Shown here: positions 47,245-56,010 of the stretch, piece by piece
How the letters are laid out: each line of letters starts with the position of its first letter
Position numbering within the stretch: position 1 is the first letter of the stretch
Source: CAWINH01 sp963837425
GTDB taxonomy: Bacteria > Chloroflexota > Limnocylindria > QHBO01
Direction of reading: 5' to 3'
Length of the DNA stretch: 64,000 bases
Assembly: GCA_963837425.1 (NCBI GenBank)
Contig: CAWINH010000002.1
Coordinates: 434,001 to 498,000 of the forward strand
Position numbers and translations under genes: made by a program
Notes under the pieces: model-generated
What the model was told of the DNA's origin: nothing
Database searches by the model: none
What the model saw: the letters and a program-made list of their open reading frames with translations, nothing else

Positions 47245-47661
47245 ATGGTCGCCACGACCGATTCACGTACGCCCAGCAGGCGGAGTCCCACGAGCTTCCG
47301 AGCGTGGCTGCTGCTCGTCGCGGTGGCGGCGGTAGTCGTGCTCGGCATCTTCGGAGCGCGGGCGATCCTCGGTGGTCCCCAGCTGTCCTCGAGCGCCGGC
47401 GCCTGCACCGAGGTGACGAGCGCAGCCTGCCGACCGTTTCTTGATGCGGTGTACGAGAACCTGGGCGGGCAAGGGAGCGAAGTCGCATCGGTTCGTGGCG
47501 GTCCGTGGTGCGGCCAGGACAGCTGCCAGGTCCTGTTCGGGGGCGAGGCGCTCCGGCTCCGCGTCACGTTCTACGACGGCACCATCGAAGAGTTCTCGTG
47601 CTGGCGCTCTCCGCTTGCGAAACCATCATGCGAACCGGCGGATTCTCCTGAGGGACATTGA
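47245..47661 (+). CDS. Small membrane-anchored exported protein of unknown function
   Basis: This 138-residue protein has a basic N-terminus and one transmembrane or uncleaved signal segment (AWLLLVAVAAVVVLGIFGAR, about residues 20-39). The exported part carries six cysteines (ACTEV, ACRPF, WCGQDSC, SCWRS, SCEPA), enough for three disulfides. No family is recognised. ATG 47245 follows GGCCAATACTTCTCGA without a clear ribosome-binding site. The stop overlaps the start of the next small gene. Confidence 0.6.
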   Translation: MVATTDSRTPSRRSPTSFRAWLLLVAVAAVVVLGIFGARAILGGPQLSSSAGACTEVTSAACRPFLDAVYENLGGQGSEVASVRGGPWCGQDSCQVLFGGEALRLRVTFYDGTIEEFSCWRSPLAKPSCEPADSPEGH

Positions 47662-48155
47662 CACGCGTCGGCTGGCGGCGCGGAACCGAACCGAATGCAG
47701 GGATTGATGCGGCGAGAACGCAGGATCACAATGCCGCCGTGCTCCGGGGAAGGTGGGGATCGGTTGCATCGGCTTTGGTCCTTGTTGTCGCTGCCTCTGC
47801 CCTGGCGCGCCTGTTCCTCGGTCCAGCTCCGCCCTATGGCGCCCCCGCCCTGCATCTGAGTGCCGACCCGCCGGGGCTCGTCATGGGCTGCGCGACGGCG
47901 CTCCTGGAGCCCGCCCGGGTCGCGACCTCCGGCGACGACCTGATCCTGGTCTCGGTTGCCACCGGCGACACGCTGCCCGTCTTCTGGCCCGCTGGTATCG
48001 CTGCCTGGCCGGTCAACGGCCGCGCCGTGGTGGTGAATCCGTGGGGCACCGTCATCGGCCGGGAGGGCCTCGTCGTCGACCGCCTGGGAGGCGGGGAAGA
48101 TGCGGACGGCGTCTTCCACATCTGCCCGTACGGTATCCCGCCTGCAGGTTCCTAG
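47658..48155 (+). CDS. Small exported protein of unknown function
   Basis: This 165-residue protein has one hydrophobic segment (SVASALVLVVAASALARLFL, about residues 35-54) and an extracytoplasmic part with two cysteines and many short beta strands (GDDLILVSVATGDTLPVFWP, GRAVVVNPWGTVIGREGLVV). The TTG start overlaps the previous stop; an internal GTG at 47739, just before the hydrophobic segment, is an alternative start giving a classic signal peptide. No family is recognised. It converges with the lipoprotein gene. Confidence 0.5.
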   Translation: MTRVGWRRGTEPNAGIDAARTQDHNAAVLRGRWGSVASALVLVVAASALARLFLGPAPPYGAPALHLSADPPGLVMGCATALLEPARVATSGDDLILVSVATGDTLPVFWPAGIAAWPVNGRAVVVNPWGTVIGREGLVVDRLGGGEDADGVFHICPYGIPPAGS

Positions 48156-48192
48156 GTTTGCGCACGCGAACGACGCGCCCCTCGAGACCGTC

Positions 48193-49347
48193 TCAATTGA
48201 TGTAGAGCGCGTCGGTGGTTGCGCACACGAAGTGGCTTCCCAGCCTCCCGGTCGCATCGAGTATCAGGCCGTCGCTGACGACCACCTCACCCTTGTCGTC
48301 CACGACGACCAGGCCCGGCTGGAACGCGATGTGGAACTCGGGGCCGAACCAGGCGGGGAGCGGCGGACCGCCGGTCACCGGGTCCGCCCACACCGGGTCG
48401 AGGCGGGTCGGGTCGGTGTGGAAGACCACCGTACCCATCCCGATGAGTTCGCAGTTGCCGGGATGGAACCGATGCAGCTGGGGCGCCGCGGCATCGAACG
48501 GTCGCCCTTCCGGCCCGAGCAGTGGCTCCCAGCGGTCCATGACCACCTGGACGGCGCACCACAGCCGGGTGTCCGCCGCCGATTCGACGGGGACATCCGA
48601 ATTGGGCACCGCGGTCCGCGTGCACGATCCGCTCGCGGGATCCAGGACATGGAGCTCGGCCCGGACCGTGATGTCGGCCGGCGGCGCGTCCAGGCCGGGG
48701 GGGACCCGGACGTCCACCGGGCCAGGTGGACGAGTCACGAGTGAGGGTGAAGGCGGATCCGTCAGCCGAGGCCCGAGCCACGACGGCTTCACCTGGTACG
48801 CAATCTCGAGACGCGAGGTCGAGGTGGAACCCTCGACCGTGAACGGGGCGGGGCCCAGGCATTGGGCGCGGGTGAACGCGTTGAGCGCCGCGATCGTGGA
48901 CAGGTTGTCGCGCGTCGGAGGGCAATCGTCGACCTGTGGTGGGCTCACCGTGTCCTGCCCCTCTTGTTTCGCGGGAATCCAGGTGAAGACGTCGCCGGAA
49001 CCGCCCGGCTGAGCCACAACATAGACGCGCAGCCACTCGGCCCCATTCACGATGACCGGATCCCCGAGCACCGCGAGGTCCTGGCCGATGGAGATCGGCG
49101 GCTGAACGTCCGGCACCTGAGCCTGCCCGCCGGGGGTGTCGTTCAGCGGGAGATCGACCAGCGCCCGCGCGCGGGCGGCATTGGGGATCAGCGGAAGCCA
49201 GATTGGGTCACCGCCGGCGGGCCGTGGGGCAACCCGAGGCGCGAGGTTGATCGCGCCGGCATCGGGCGCGGAGCGAGGTTGCGTGGGGGACGCCGAGGCG
49301 CAGGCCGCCAGCAGCACCAGCAGGACCACCGCTCCTCGCCCCCGCAT
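48193..49347 (-). CDS. Putative lipoprotein, 384 residues, unknown function
   Basis: The signal peptide GAVVLLVLLAACASAS has a lipobox LAAC with Cys16, so the mature protein should be lipid-anchored. An SH3-like stretch (residues about 85-125: VLGDPVIVNGAEWLRVYVVA) is followed by a region with several cysteine pairs (DDCPPTRDNLSTIAALNAFT, RAQCLGPAPFTVEG) and a C-terminal beta-rich part (FHIAFQPGLVVVDDKGEVVV). No catalytic motif is seen. Divergent from the repeat-bearing surface protein, with 101 nt between them. Confidence 0.7.
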   Translation of the reverse strand: MRGRGAVVLLVLLAACASASPTQPRSAPDAGAINLAPRVAPRPAGGDPIWLPLIPNAARARALVDLPLNDTPGGQAQVPDVQPPISIGQDLAVLGDPVIVNGAEWLRVYVVAQPGGSGDVFTWIPAKQEGQDTVSPPQVDDCPPTRDNLSTIAALNAFTRAQCLGPAPFTVEGSTSTSRLEIAYQVKPSWLGPRLTDPPSPSLVTRPPGPVDVRVPPGLDAPPADITVRAELHVLDPASGSCTRTAVPNSDVPVESAADTRLWCAVQVVMDRWEPLLGPEGRPFDAAAPQLHRFHPGNCELIGMGTVVFHTDPTRLDPVWADPVTGGPPLPAWFGPEFHIAFQPGLVVVDDKGEVVVSDGLILDATGRLGSHFVCATTDALYIN

Positions 49348-49448
49348 GCGCGCAATCTATCAGTTCGCCCCCCGACCTGGTCGTTGGCCCAATGAATGTG
49401 CCGCCTTCGTTGACGCTAGACTGATGGTCTCGCAACGGGGGAGACTCG

Positions 49449-52344
49449 ATGGATCTCTCAGGGCATGGCCGTGGTGCGGGCCAACGCCTCGACGCCCTGC
49501 GCATCCTCACCCTCCTCTCGGTCGCCGCGCTTCTTGTTGCCACATCGTTGGCCAGCCCCATGATGGCCGCCGGCGGTCTCGCCGCGGTTGCAGCGGGTGG
49601 CAGCATCGACGAAGGCGGTGAACGTGCGGGCCCTGGCCGCTATGGAGCGCGTACCCGGGTACGTTCAGCCCGTCCGCAGTGACCTGCCAGCCCTGTCGCT
49701 TGGACGTCCGGGCCAGTCGCCGACCCCTTCTGCGGATGCCGCGTTCGAACCGCCTCACGGCCTAGGACCGCGGATCGCTGCGCCCTGGCCCGGCTTCGAC
49801 GAGAAGGTGTCCTTTGCCGGAATGAGCGATGCCGCGACCCTCGGTTCGTCACATCCGGTGTCCGAGCCACCCGATCCGTGGGTTGCGGTTGGACCCAGCC
49901 ACGTTGTGCAGGCAGTCAACACGCGGCTTCGCTTCACGTCACGGCAAGGGGCCAATCCTCTTGAAGTCTCGCTTGCCGCCTTCTTCGGCGAGCCGGGCAG
50001 CGAGGTTCTCGACAGCGATCCGCGGATCCTGTACGACGCGATTCACGGACGATGGCTGGCCAGCGAGGTGTCGGCTGATTGCGGGACGGGCCACGTGCGT
50101 CTCGCCCTCTCGGACACGGGGGATCCGACGCTCGGTTGGCACACCTGGGACTTTGCCTACCCCGGCCTATTGCCCGATTATCCCGGCCTCGGATTCTCGT
50201 CCGACAAGGTTGCCTTCTCGGCCAATGTCTTCGCGTGGAGCGGCTGCGTCGCTGGTGGCCTCCAGTTCGGAGAGGTGGACGCCGTCGACTGGGCTGACAT
50301 CCTCGCGGGGGGCAGCGTCACCGGCACCTACTGGGCGACCGGGGCGAGCCTGACATGGCGGCCCGCCGCGAATCTCACCGCTGACCCGGTCATTCGCGCC
50401 ATCGCGGAAGACGGTCCGACCGGGCACGTTCTCTATGGGGAGGTCACGGGGTCGAACACGAGCGGAGACGCCGCTCTGACCACCAGCGACCTGACTGCCG
50501 GCGGCGTGCCCGCGTTCGCTGCGCCGCCGCAGCCTCAGGACCCCCTGGGCACCATCGGCCCGCAGACAGTCGATGAACGCCCGACCGATGCGCTCTGGCA
50601 GAACGGTCGCCTCTGGTTCGTCTCAACCTACCCACACTCCTATGACGGCGGTTCCACCTACCGCGATACGGTGCGCGTCACCGAACTGGCCACGACCGGG
50701 ACCCCCGCACTCGAGCAGGACTTTCTTTTGGGGGACGCCGGGTACGATGCCTTTTATGGCGGGATCGGTCTCTCGCGAGTCGGCGGAATGTACGTCGTCT
50801 ACTCCGAGAGTGGCCCGACCGCAAGTGTGTCGCTGATCGCGGCCTACCAGAGTCCTTCAGCCGCGACCAACGCGATCGCGGGAAGTCGGTTACTGGCATC
50901 CGGGTTGGCTGGGTACAAGGGCGATCGTTGGGGGGACTACGTCGGAGTCGCCACCGACCCGGTGGATCCGTATGCCGTCTGGGAAGGCGGCGAGTACGCA
51001 AACAGCGCCGGGTCATGGGCGACGCGAGTGTCGATGCTGACCGCCCAGGCCCCCGTGATCTTCGGCCAGGGCACCCACACCGGCTACAAGTTCAGCTCGA
51101 GCGGAGCGGTGACCGCGACCAAGACCTTCACCTTGGGCCACGGCTCCGGGGCCCTCACCAGTGCCCGTTCCTCGACCCTCACCAACCAGGCGGGGACCTG
51201 GTTCCTGATCAGCAACGGCGTGTGGGCCGGCTACTGGGTCCGCGAGTCAAGCGTGGTGTACCTCAGTGGCAGCCCGATCATCCTGCCGCCCGCGCCCAAC
51301 GCGACCTTCAACCCCGCTGTCAAGCTTATCTTCGGCCAGGGCACCCACACCGGCTACAAGTTCAGCTCGAGCGGAGCGGTGACCGCGACCAAGACCTTCA
51401 CCTTGGGCCACGGCTCCGGGGCCCTCACCAGTGCCCGTTCCTCGACCCTCACCAACCAGACGGGGCGCTGGTTCCTGGTCAGCAACGGCGTGTGGGCCGG
51501 CTACTGGGTCCGCGAGTCAAGCGTGGTGCATCTCGCCAGCCCGGTCATCGTGCCGCCCACCATCATCTCGCGTTCGCCGTCGCCGAATGCCGTCAACGTT
51601 GAGCTGTCACCGACGGTGAGCGCACAGTTCAGCGAGGACGTGATCGGCGTCAGCGCCACGAGCATGGCGATCAGCAACGTCAGCGACCTCGTGAGCCTGC
51701 CGGCCACCGTCACCTATAACCCGACGACACGCACCGCCAGCCTGGTGCCCGCTGCGCCGCTCGTGATGGGGACCTATCGGGTCGCGCTGTCGGGCCGCAT
51801 CAAGGACCTGGACGGTAATGCTTTGGCCTGGACCACCTGGACCTTTACCACGGCGGCCCCCGTGATCTTCGGCCAGGGCACCCACACCGGCTACAAGTTC
51901 AGCTCGAGCGGAGCGGTGACCGCGACCAAGACCTTCACCTTGGGCCACGGCTCCGGGGCCCTCACCAGTGCCCGTTCCTCGACCCTCACCAACCAGGCGG
52001 GGACCTGGTTCCTGATCAGCAACGGCGTGTGGGCCGGCTACTGGGTCCGCGAGTCAAGCGTGGTGTACCTCAGTGGCAGCCCGATCATCCTGCCGCCCGC
52101 GCCCAACGCGACCTTCAACCCCGCTGTCAAGCTTATCTTCGGCCAGGGCACCCACACCGGCTACAAGTTCAGCTCGAGCGGAGCGGTGACCGCGACCAAG
52201 ACCTTCACCTTGGGCCACGGCTCCGGGGCCCTCACCAGTGCCCGTTCCTCGACCCTCACCAACCAGACGGGGCGCTGGTTCCTGGTCAGCAACGGCGTGT
52301 GGGCCGGCTACTGGGTCCGCGAGTCAAGCGTGGTGCATCTCTGA
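49449..52344 (+). CDS. Secreted surface protein: shared N-terminal domain, Ig-like domain and four tandem repeats
   Basis: ATG 49449, after GGGGGAG, begins a signal peptide (LRILTLLSVAALLVATSLAS). One indel near 49600 separates it from the main frame, which runs to 52344. The next 400 residues (nt 49858-51045) match the SLH-anchored protein at 25-27 kb: EPPDPWVAVGPSHVVQAVNT, YPGLLPDYPGLGFSSDKVAF, ERPTDALWQNGRLWFVSTYP, AGYDAFYGGIGL, RWGDYVGVATDP. Then come two 66-residue repeats (IFGQGTHTGYKFSSSGAVTA ... GVWAGYWVRESSVV), a bacterial Ig-like (SbsA/Big_5) domain (PNAVNVELSPTVSAQFSED), and the same two repeats again. No anchor is visible. Probably an adhesin or surface-layer accessory protein; function unknown. 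Confidence 0.75.
51048..51534 (+). repeat. 487-bp direct repeat, first copy (two internal subrepeats)
   Basis: This is identical by eye over 487 bp to 51855-52341, at an offset of 807 bp. Inside, a subrepeat of about 200 bp starts at 51058 and again at 51328 (offset 270 bp), differing at a few bases that change QAGTWFLI to QTGRWFLV. Each subrepeat encodes the 66-residue GYKFSSSGAVTA ... AGYWVRES unit. Perfect identity at the DNA level means either very recent duplication, gene conversion or an assembly artefact. Confidence 0.95.
51855..52341 (+). repeat. 487-bp direct repeat, second copy
   Basis: This is the second copy of the unit at 51048-51534, separated from it by the Ig-like domain coding region (51535-51854). 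Its internal subrepeats start at 51865 and 52135. The copy ends three bases before the stop codon, so the gene terminates exactly at the repeat edge. Confidence 0.95.
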
Positions 52345-52403
52345 CGCGAGCGGCGATGAGTTAACGCGACTTCGCACCGCTCCGTCTGATAACCGCCGGC
52401 TCG

Positions 52404-52432
52404 TTGACCCTCTGCAGCACGACTGGTAAACT
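52404..52432 (+). promoter_or_regulatory. Sigma-A-type promoter of rpsU
   Basis: TTGACC (52404-52409, 5 of 6) and TAAACT (52427-52432) are separated by the optimal 17 nt. Transcription would start near 52439, giving a leader of about 85 nt before the TTG start of rpsU. No terminator or operator is seen in the leader. The gene pair rpsU-yqeY and perhaps pgpH would be served by it. Confidence 0.75.
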
Positions 52433-52523
52433 CCGCGGGCTTTGCGCGCCGGTCTCAGACGTGCGGTTTCCGCATCGGCTCATGGCAGGCGCGAATTCAG
52501 CGAGCAGAGAGGAGGCGAGACGT

Positions 52524-52703
52524 TTGGCAGAGGTCCGCGTGGGTGAAAACGAGTCGTTCGAGAGTGCGCTGCGCCGTTTCAACAAGAAGATCCAGCAGTC
52601 GGGAATCCTGGCTGAGGCGCGGCGCCGCGAGCACTATGAGAAGCCCAGCGTGAAGCGAAAGCGCAAGGAAGCCAAGAAGCGCAAGGCCTCCTCTCGCGCC
52701 TAG
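52524..52703 (+). CDS. rpsU: 30S ribosomal protein S21
   Basis: S21 helps the small subunit engage the Shine-Dalgarno region of mRNA. The 59-residue protein LAEVRVGENESFESALRRFN, KKIQQSGILAEARRREHYEK, PSVKRKRKEAKKRKASSRA is standard S21. I choose TTG 52524, 9 nt after AGAGGAGG; an upstream ATG at 52482 would add 14 unconserved residues. Position before yqeY is conserved across Gram-positive genomes. Confidence 0.93.
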   Translation: MAEVRVGENESFESALRRFNKKIQQSGILAEARRREHYEKPSVKRKRKEAKKRKASSRA

Positions 52704-52785
52704 CTCGCCAGACGCTCAGTCTCCATCCGCGGGCCGCGGTCCAACCGCCCAGACCTCGACCGATGACGCCCGCTCCATTCAGGCC

Positions 52786-53232
52786 ATGACCCTCCAGCAG
52801 CGGATCGAGTCCGCCATGCGAGACGCCATGCGCGCCCGCGATGCGCGTCGCACTTCGACGCTGCGCCTCGCGATGGCGGCTGCCCACTACCGCCAGATCG
52901 AGCTCGGCCGTCCATTGACCGATGAAGACGTCATCGAGGTGCTCGGCAAGCAGGTAAAGCAGCGCCGCGAGAGCGTCGAGCAGTTCCGCGCCGGAGGCCG
53001 CGAGGAGATGGCCGCCGCCGAGGAGGCGGAGGAGGCGATCCTCCGCGAGTTCCTCCCCGAAGGGCTCTCAGCCGACGAGCTCGAGCGGATCGTGACCGCG
53101 GCGATCGCCGAGACCGGCGCCAGCGGCCCGTCCGACATGGGCAAGGTGATGGGCCGCGTCGTGCCGGCCACGCGAGGTCGAGCCGACGGGAAGGCGCTGG
53201 CCGATCTTGTCCGAGCCAGGCTGGGCGGCTGA
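52786..53232 (+). CDS. yqeY: YqeY / GatB-tail domain protein
   Basis: This 148-residue protein is of the YqeY family, the stand-alone homologue of the tRNA-binding C-terminal domain of GatB. It contains LQQRIESAMRDAMRARDARR, TSTLRLAMAAAHYRQIEL, KQRRESVEQFRAGGREEMAA, EEAILREFLPEGLSADEL, and GPSDMGKVMGRVVPATRGRA with the C-terminal DGK-x-L-x-x-L-V (ADGKALADLVRARL). Length is standard. Its molecular role is not established; tRNA binding is presumed. It follows rpsU and precedes pgpH by 3 nt. Confidence 0.93.
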   Translation: MTLQQRIESAMRDAMRARDARRTSTLRLAMAAAHYRQIELGRPLTDEDVIEVLGKQVKQRRESVEQFRAGGREEMAAAEEAEEAILREFLPEGLSADELERIVTAAIAETGASGPSDMGKVMGRVVPATRGRADGKALADLVRARLGG

Positions 53233-53235
53233 GGG

Positions 53236-55353
53236 GTGTTCATCCCCCGGACGCTGGCCGAGACCGAGGCGCGCCACGGGCGTGGGCGCTGGATCCGCGC
53301 CTTCGTGGTGGGCACGATCCTGGCGATCGCGCTGTTCGCGATCCTCACCGTCAGCATCGCGACCGGCCAGAGCGGCCTCGCGGTCGGCGACGTCGCATCG
53401 GCGGACATCCGGGCCCCGCGCTCGGTCACCTTCGAGTCCGAACTCCAGACCGCGGCGAAGCAAGAGGAAGCGGCGAGCGCCGTCGAGCCGGTCTATGAAC
53501 CGGTTGCGCCACTGGCTGACATCCGAGGCCAGCAGCTCGCGGAGTACGACTCGATCGCGCGCACGATCTCGGCGGTGATCGCCCGCCGGGACGTTGGGAA
53601 CCTTGCCCAGGTTGACGTCACCGCAGAGCTGGAACGGCTCGTCCCGGAGCTGACGGCGCAGCAGGTCCAGGCCCTGGCGCCAATGCCTGCCCTTGAATGG
53701 GACCGCGTCCGCGATGCCGGGCGCACGGCGCTCGTCGACACCTACTCGTCGCAGGTCCGTGCCGACGAGCTTGCGACGATCAAGACCGATCTCCACGCCA
53801 ACATCACCTCCGAGCTGGCGGACGCGGATCGCCAACTGGCCGGTGACCTCGCCGCCAACCGCGTGGTACCAACCCTCGAGATCTCGGTGACCGAGACCCA
53901 GCAGGCGCAGCAGCAGGCGCGCGACGCGGTGCAGTCGGTGATGGTCACCCTGCAGCAGGGCCAGGTCATCGTCCGCGACGGCGAGGTCGTGACCGCGCTC
54001 GAGCTCGAGCAGCTCCAGCACCTGGGCCTCACCCAGCAGCAGCTGGAGCTCAACGAGGTGGGCGGCAACGCGCTCATCGCGGCACTCCTGTCGACGCTGC
54101 TGGTGGGGTTCCTGTGGCGCTTCGAGCCGCGCCTCTGGTTCAGGAACCGCTCGGTCCTCCTCTTCAGCCTGGCGCTGCTGCTGAGCGCGATCGCCGTCCG
54201 CGTGGCGGCGGATGGCACCTTCTGGGCCTACGTGGTGCCGACATCGGCCACCGTCCTCCTCGTGGCGATCCTTCTCGATGCCGGGGCTGGGATGGCCATG
54301 GCCGTCATCCTCGGCGTGCTTTCTGGCGTCATGAACCAGGGCTCGCTTGGCCCGGCCGTCTACGTCGTGGCCGGGGGCATCGCCTCGGTGATCGCGATCG
54401 CGCACGCGGAACGGCTGAACGCGTTCGCCCGGGCGGCCGTCGTGCTGGCAATCACGAACGGGGCGGTCTCGATCTCGTTCTCGCTGCTCGCCCAGGGCGA
54501 CCTCGGCGCCGTCGCGCAGGGGACGATCGCCGCCGGGGTGAACGCCCTGCTTGCCGTCTTCGGAGCGGCCGGCTCGTTCATGGTCCTCGGCAACGTCTTC
54601 GGCATCATGACCGTCTTCCAGCTCCTCGAGCTCGCGAACCCGTCGTCGCGGCTGCTCCGCCGCCTGCTGCTCGAGACGCCGGGCACGTATCACCACAGCG
54701 TCATGGTCGGCAACCTCGCCGAGCGCGCGGCGGAGACGATCGGCGCCGATCCGCTGCTCGCCCGGGTTGCCGCCTACTACCACGACATCGGCAAGATGAA
54801 GAACCCGCTTGCCTTCATTGAGAACCAGGCCGGGCAGCACAATATCCATGACGACCTGTCGGCGGAAGTGAGCGCGCGGATCATCTCGGGCCACATCCGC
54901 GACGGCATCGATCTCGGGTACGAGCACGGATTGCCGGTGAAGATCATCGGCTTCATCCCGCAGCACCATGGCACGAGCGTCATGAAGTTCTTCTATGGCA
55001 AGGCACTCCGTGAGGTGGGCGGCGACGAGGAGCTCGTGTCGGAGGCGACGTTCCGCTACCCGGGACCCAAGCCCCAGAGCCGGGAAGCGGCGATCCTCAT
55101 GCTCTCCGACGGAGTGGAGGCATCGGTCCGTTCGCTCGACGACAAGGACGAGGCCTCGATCCGGGCCATGGTCGACCGCATCGTGGATGCTCGCGTCGAG
55201 GACGGCCAGCTGGACGACGCGGAGCTGACGCTGAAGAACATCGCGCAGATCAAGGAGGCGTTCGTCCAGCAACTGCTCGGGATGTACCACAGCCGGATCA
55301 AGTACCCGGACAACATCGTCCCACTCGAACAGCAGCGCCGGGAGCAGGCGTAG
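53236..55353 (+). CDS. pgpH: PgpH-type membrane HD phosphohydrolase (c-di-AMP phosphodiesterase)
   Basis: PgpH hydrolyses cyclic di-AMP and so sets potassium and osmotic balance. The 705-residue protein has one N-terminal membrane helix (about residues 15-37), an extracellular 7TMR-HDED domain (about 55-265, including QGQVIVRDGEVVTALELEQL), seven membrane helices (about 275-455) and a cytosolic HD domain (about 480-640). In the HD domain, ETPGTYHHSVMVGNLAERAA and VAAYYHDIGKMKNPLAFIEN carry the metal-binding His and HD residues, and HHGTSVMKFFYGKAL follows. It lies between yqeY and ybeY, its usual place. Confidence 0.92.
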   Translation: MFIPRTLAETEARHGRGRWIRAFVVGTILAIALFAILTVSIATGQSGLAVGDVASADIRAPRSVTFESELQTAAKQEEAASAVEPVYEPVAPLADIRGQQLAEYDSIARTISAVIARRDVGNLAQVDVTAELERLVPELTAQQVQALAPMPALEWDRVRDAGRTALVDTYSSQVRADELATIKTDLHANITSELADADRQLAGDLAANRVVPTLEISVTETQQAQQQARDAVQSVMVTLQQGQVIVRDGEVVTALELEQLQHLGLTQQQLELNEVGGNALIAALLSTLLVGFLWRFEPRLWFRNRSVLLFSLALLLSAIAVRVAADGTFWAYVVPTSATVLLVAILLDAGAGMAMAVILGVLSGVMNQGSLGPAVYVVAGGIASVIAIAHAERLNAFARAAVVLAITNGAVSISFSLLAQGDLGAVAQGTIAAGVNALLAVFGAAGSFMVLGNVFGIMTVFQLLELANPSSRLLRRLLLETPGTYHHSVMVGNLAERAAETIGADPLLARVAAYYHDIGKMKNPLAFIENQAGQHNIHDDLSAEVSARIISGHIRDGIDLGYEHGLPVKIIGFIPQHHGTSVMKFFYGKALREVGGDEELVSEATFRYPGPKPQSREAAILMLSDGVEASVRSLDDKDEASIRAMVDRIVDARVEDGQLDDAELTLKNIAQIKEAFVQQLLGMYHSRIKYPDNIVPLEQQRREQA

Positions 55354-55377
55354 CGGTTCCCCTCGAGCCGGTTGGCC

Positions 55378-55406
55378 TTGAGCCGGACGCAACGGTCGCC
55401 TACGAT
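55378..55406 (+). promoter_or_regulatory. Promoter of ybeY, leaderless layout
   Basis: TTGAGC (55378-55383, 4 of 6) and TACGAT (55401-55406) are spaced by 17 nt. The ATG of ybeY is only 9 nt after the -10 and has no ribosome-binding site, so the transcript should begin at or beside the start codon. Confidence 0.55.
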
Positions 55407-55415
55407 GGACGGGCC

Positions 55416-56003
55416 ATGGTCTGCGGAGTCACGTTCCACGACCGGCTCGGCACGGATCGGCTGGCGGGAGCCATCGAGCCGCTGGATACAGGACGCCTCC
55501 ACGAGCTGCTCGAAGCGGCCATTGACGAGACGATCCGTGCCGCCACGGGGTCCGACGACGTCGAGGTCGAGCTGACCCTGTGCGCCGACCCGGAGATGAC
55601 ACGCCTGAACTTCGACCACATGGGCGAACGGGGACCGACCGACGTGCTCTCGTTCCCGCTCCACGAGTGGGAGATCGACCAGGGGCACTCACGGATGCTT
55701 GACAATGACGGCACGTCGCCGCCCGGGGCCCTGCTGCTCGGAGACGTCGCGATCGACGTCGACCAGGCGGTCCGCCAGGCGGCCGGCGGTGGATGGAGTG
55801 TTGCCGAGGAGATCGTCCTGCTCGCGATTCACGGCAGCCTGCACCTCGTCGGCCACGATCACGCCGAGATGGAGGAGGAGCAGGAGATGCGCCGGATCGA
55901 GCACCACGTGCTCGGTGTCCTCCACCGCAGGCACCACGAGATCGCCTGGCAGCCCGGCTCGCTGTTCGACCGAGCGGGTCACGCGATCTCGGCCGGCAGC
56001 TGA
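55416..56003 (+). CDS. ybeY: Endoribonuclease YbeY (16S rRNA maturation)
   Basis: YbeY is a zinc-dependent RNase needed for 16S rRNA 3'-end processing and 70S quality control. The 195-residue protein has the family stretch ELTLCADPEMTRLNFDHMGE, RGPTDVLSFPLHEWEIDQGH, GDVAIDVDQAV and the metal-binding HGSLHLVGHDH (about residues 139-149) with three histidines. An insertion between PLHE and LLLGDVAI (about 25 residues) is longer than usual. Preceded by pgpH, followed by a convergent gene 7 nt from its stop. Confidence 0.93.
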   Translation: MVCGVTFHDRLGTDRLAGAIEPLDTGRLHELLEAAIDETIRAATGSDDVEVELTLCADPEMTRLNFDHMGERGPTDVLSFPLHEWEIDQGHSRMLDNDGTSPPGALLLGDVAIDVDQAVRQAAGGGWSVAEEIVLLAIHGSLHLVGHDHAEMEEEQEMRRIEHHVLGVLHRRHHEIAWQPGSLFDRAGHAISAGS

Positions 56004-56010
56004 GCGCGCG

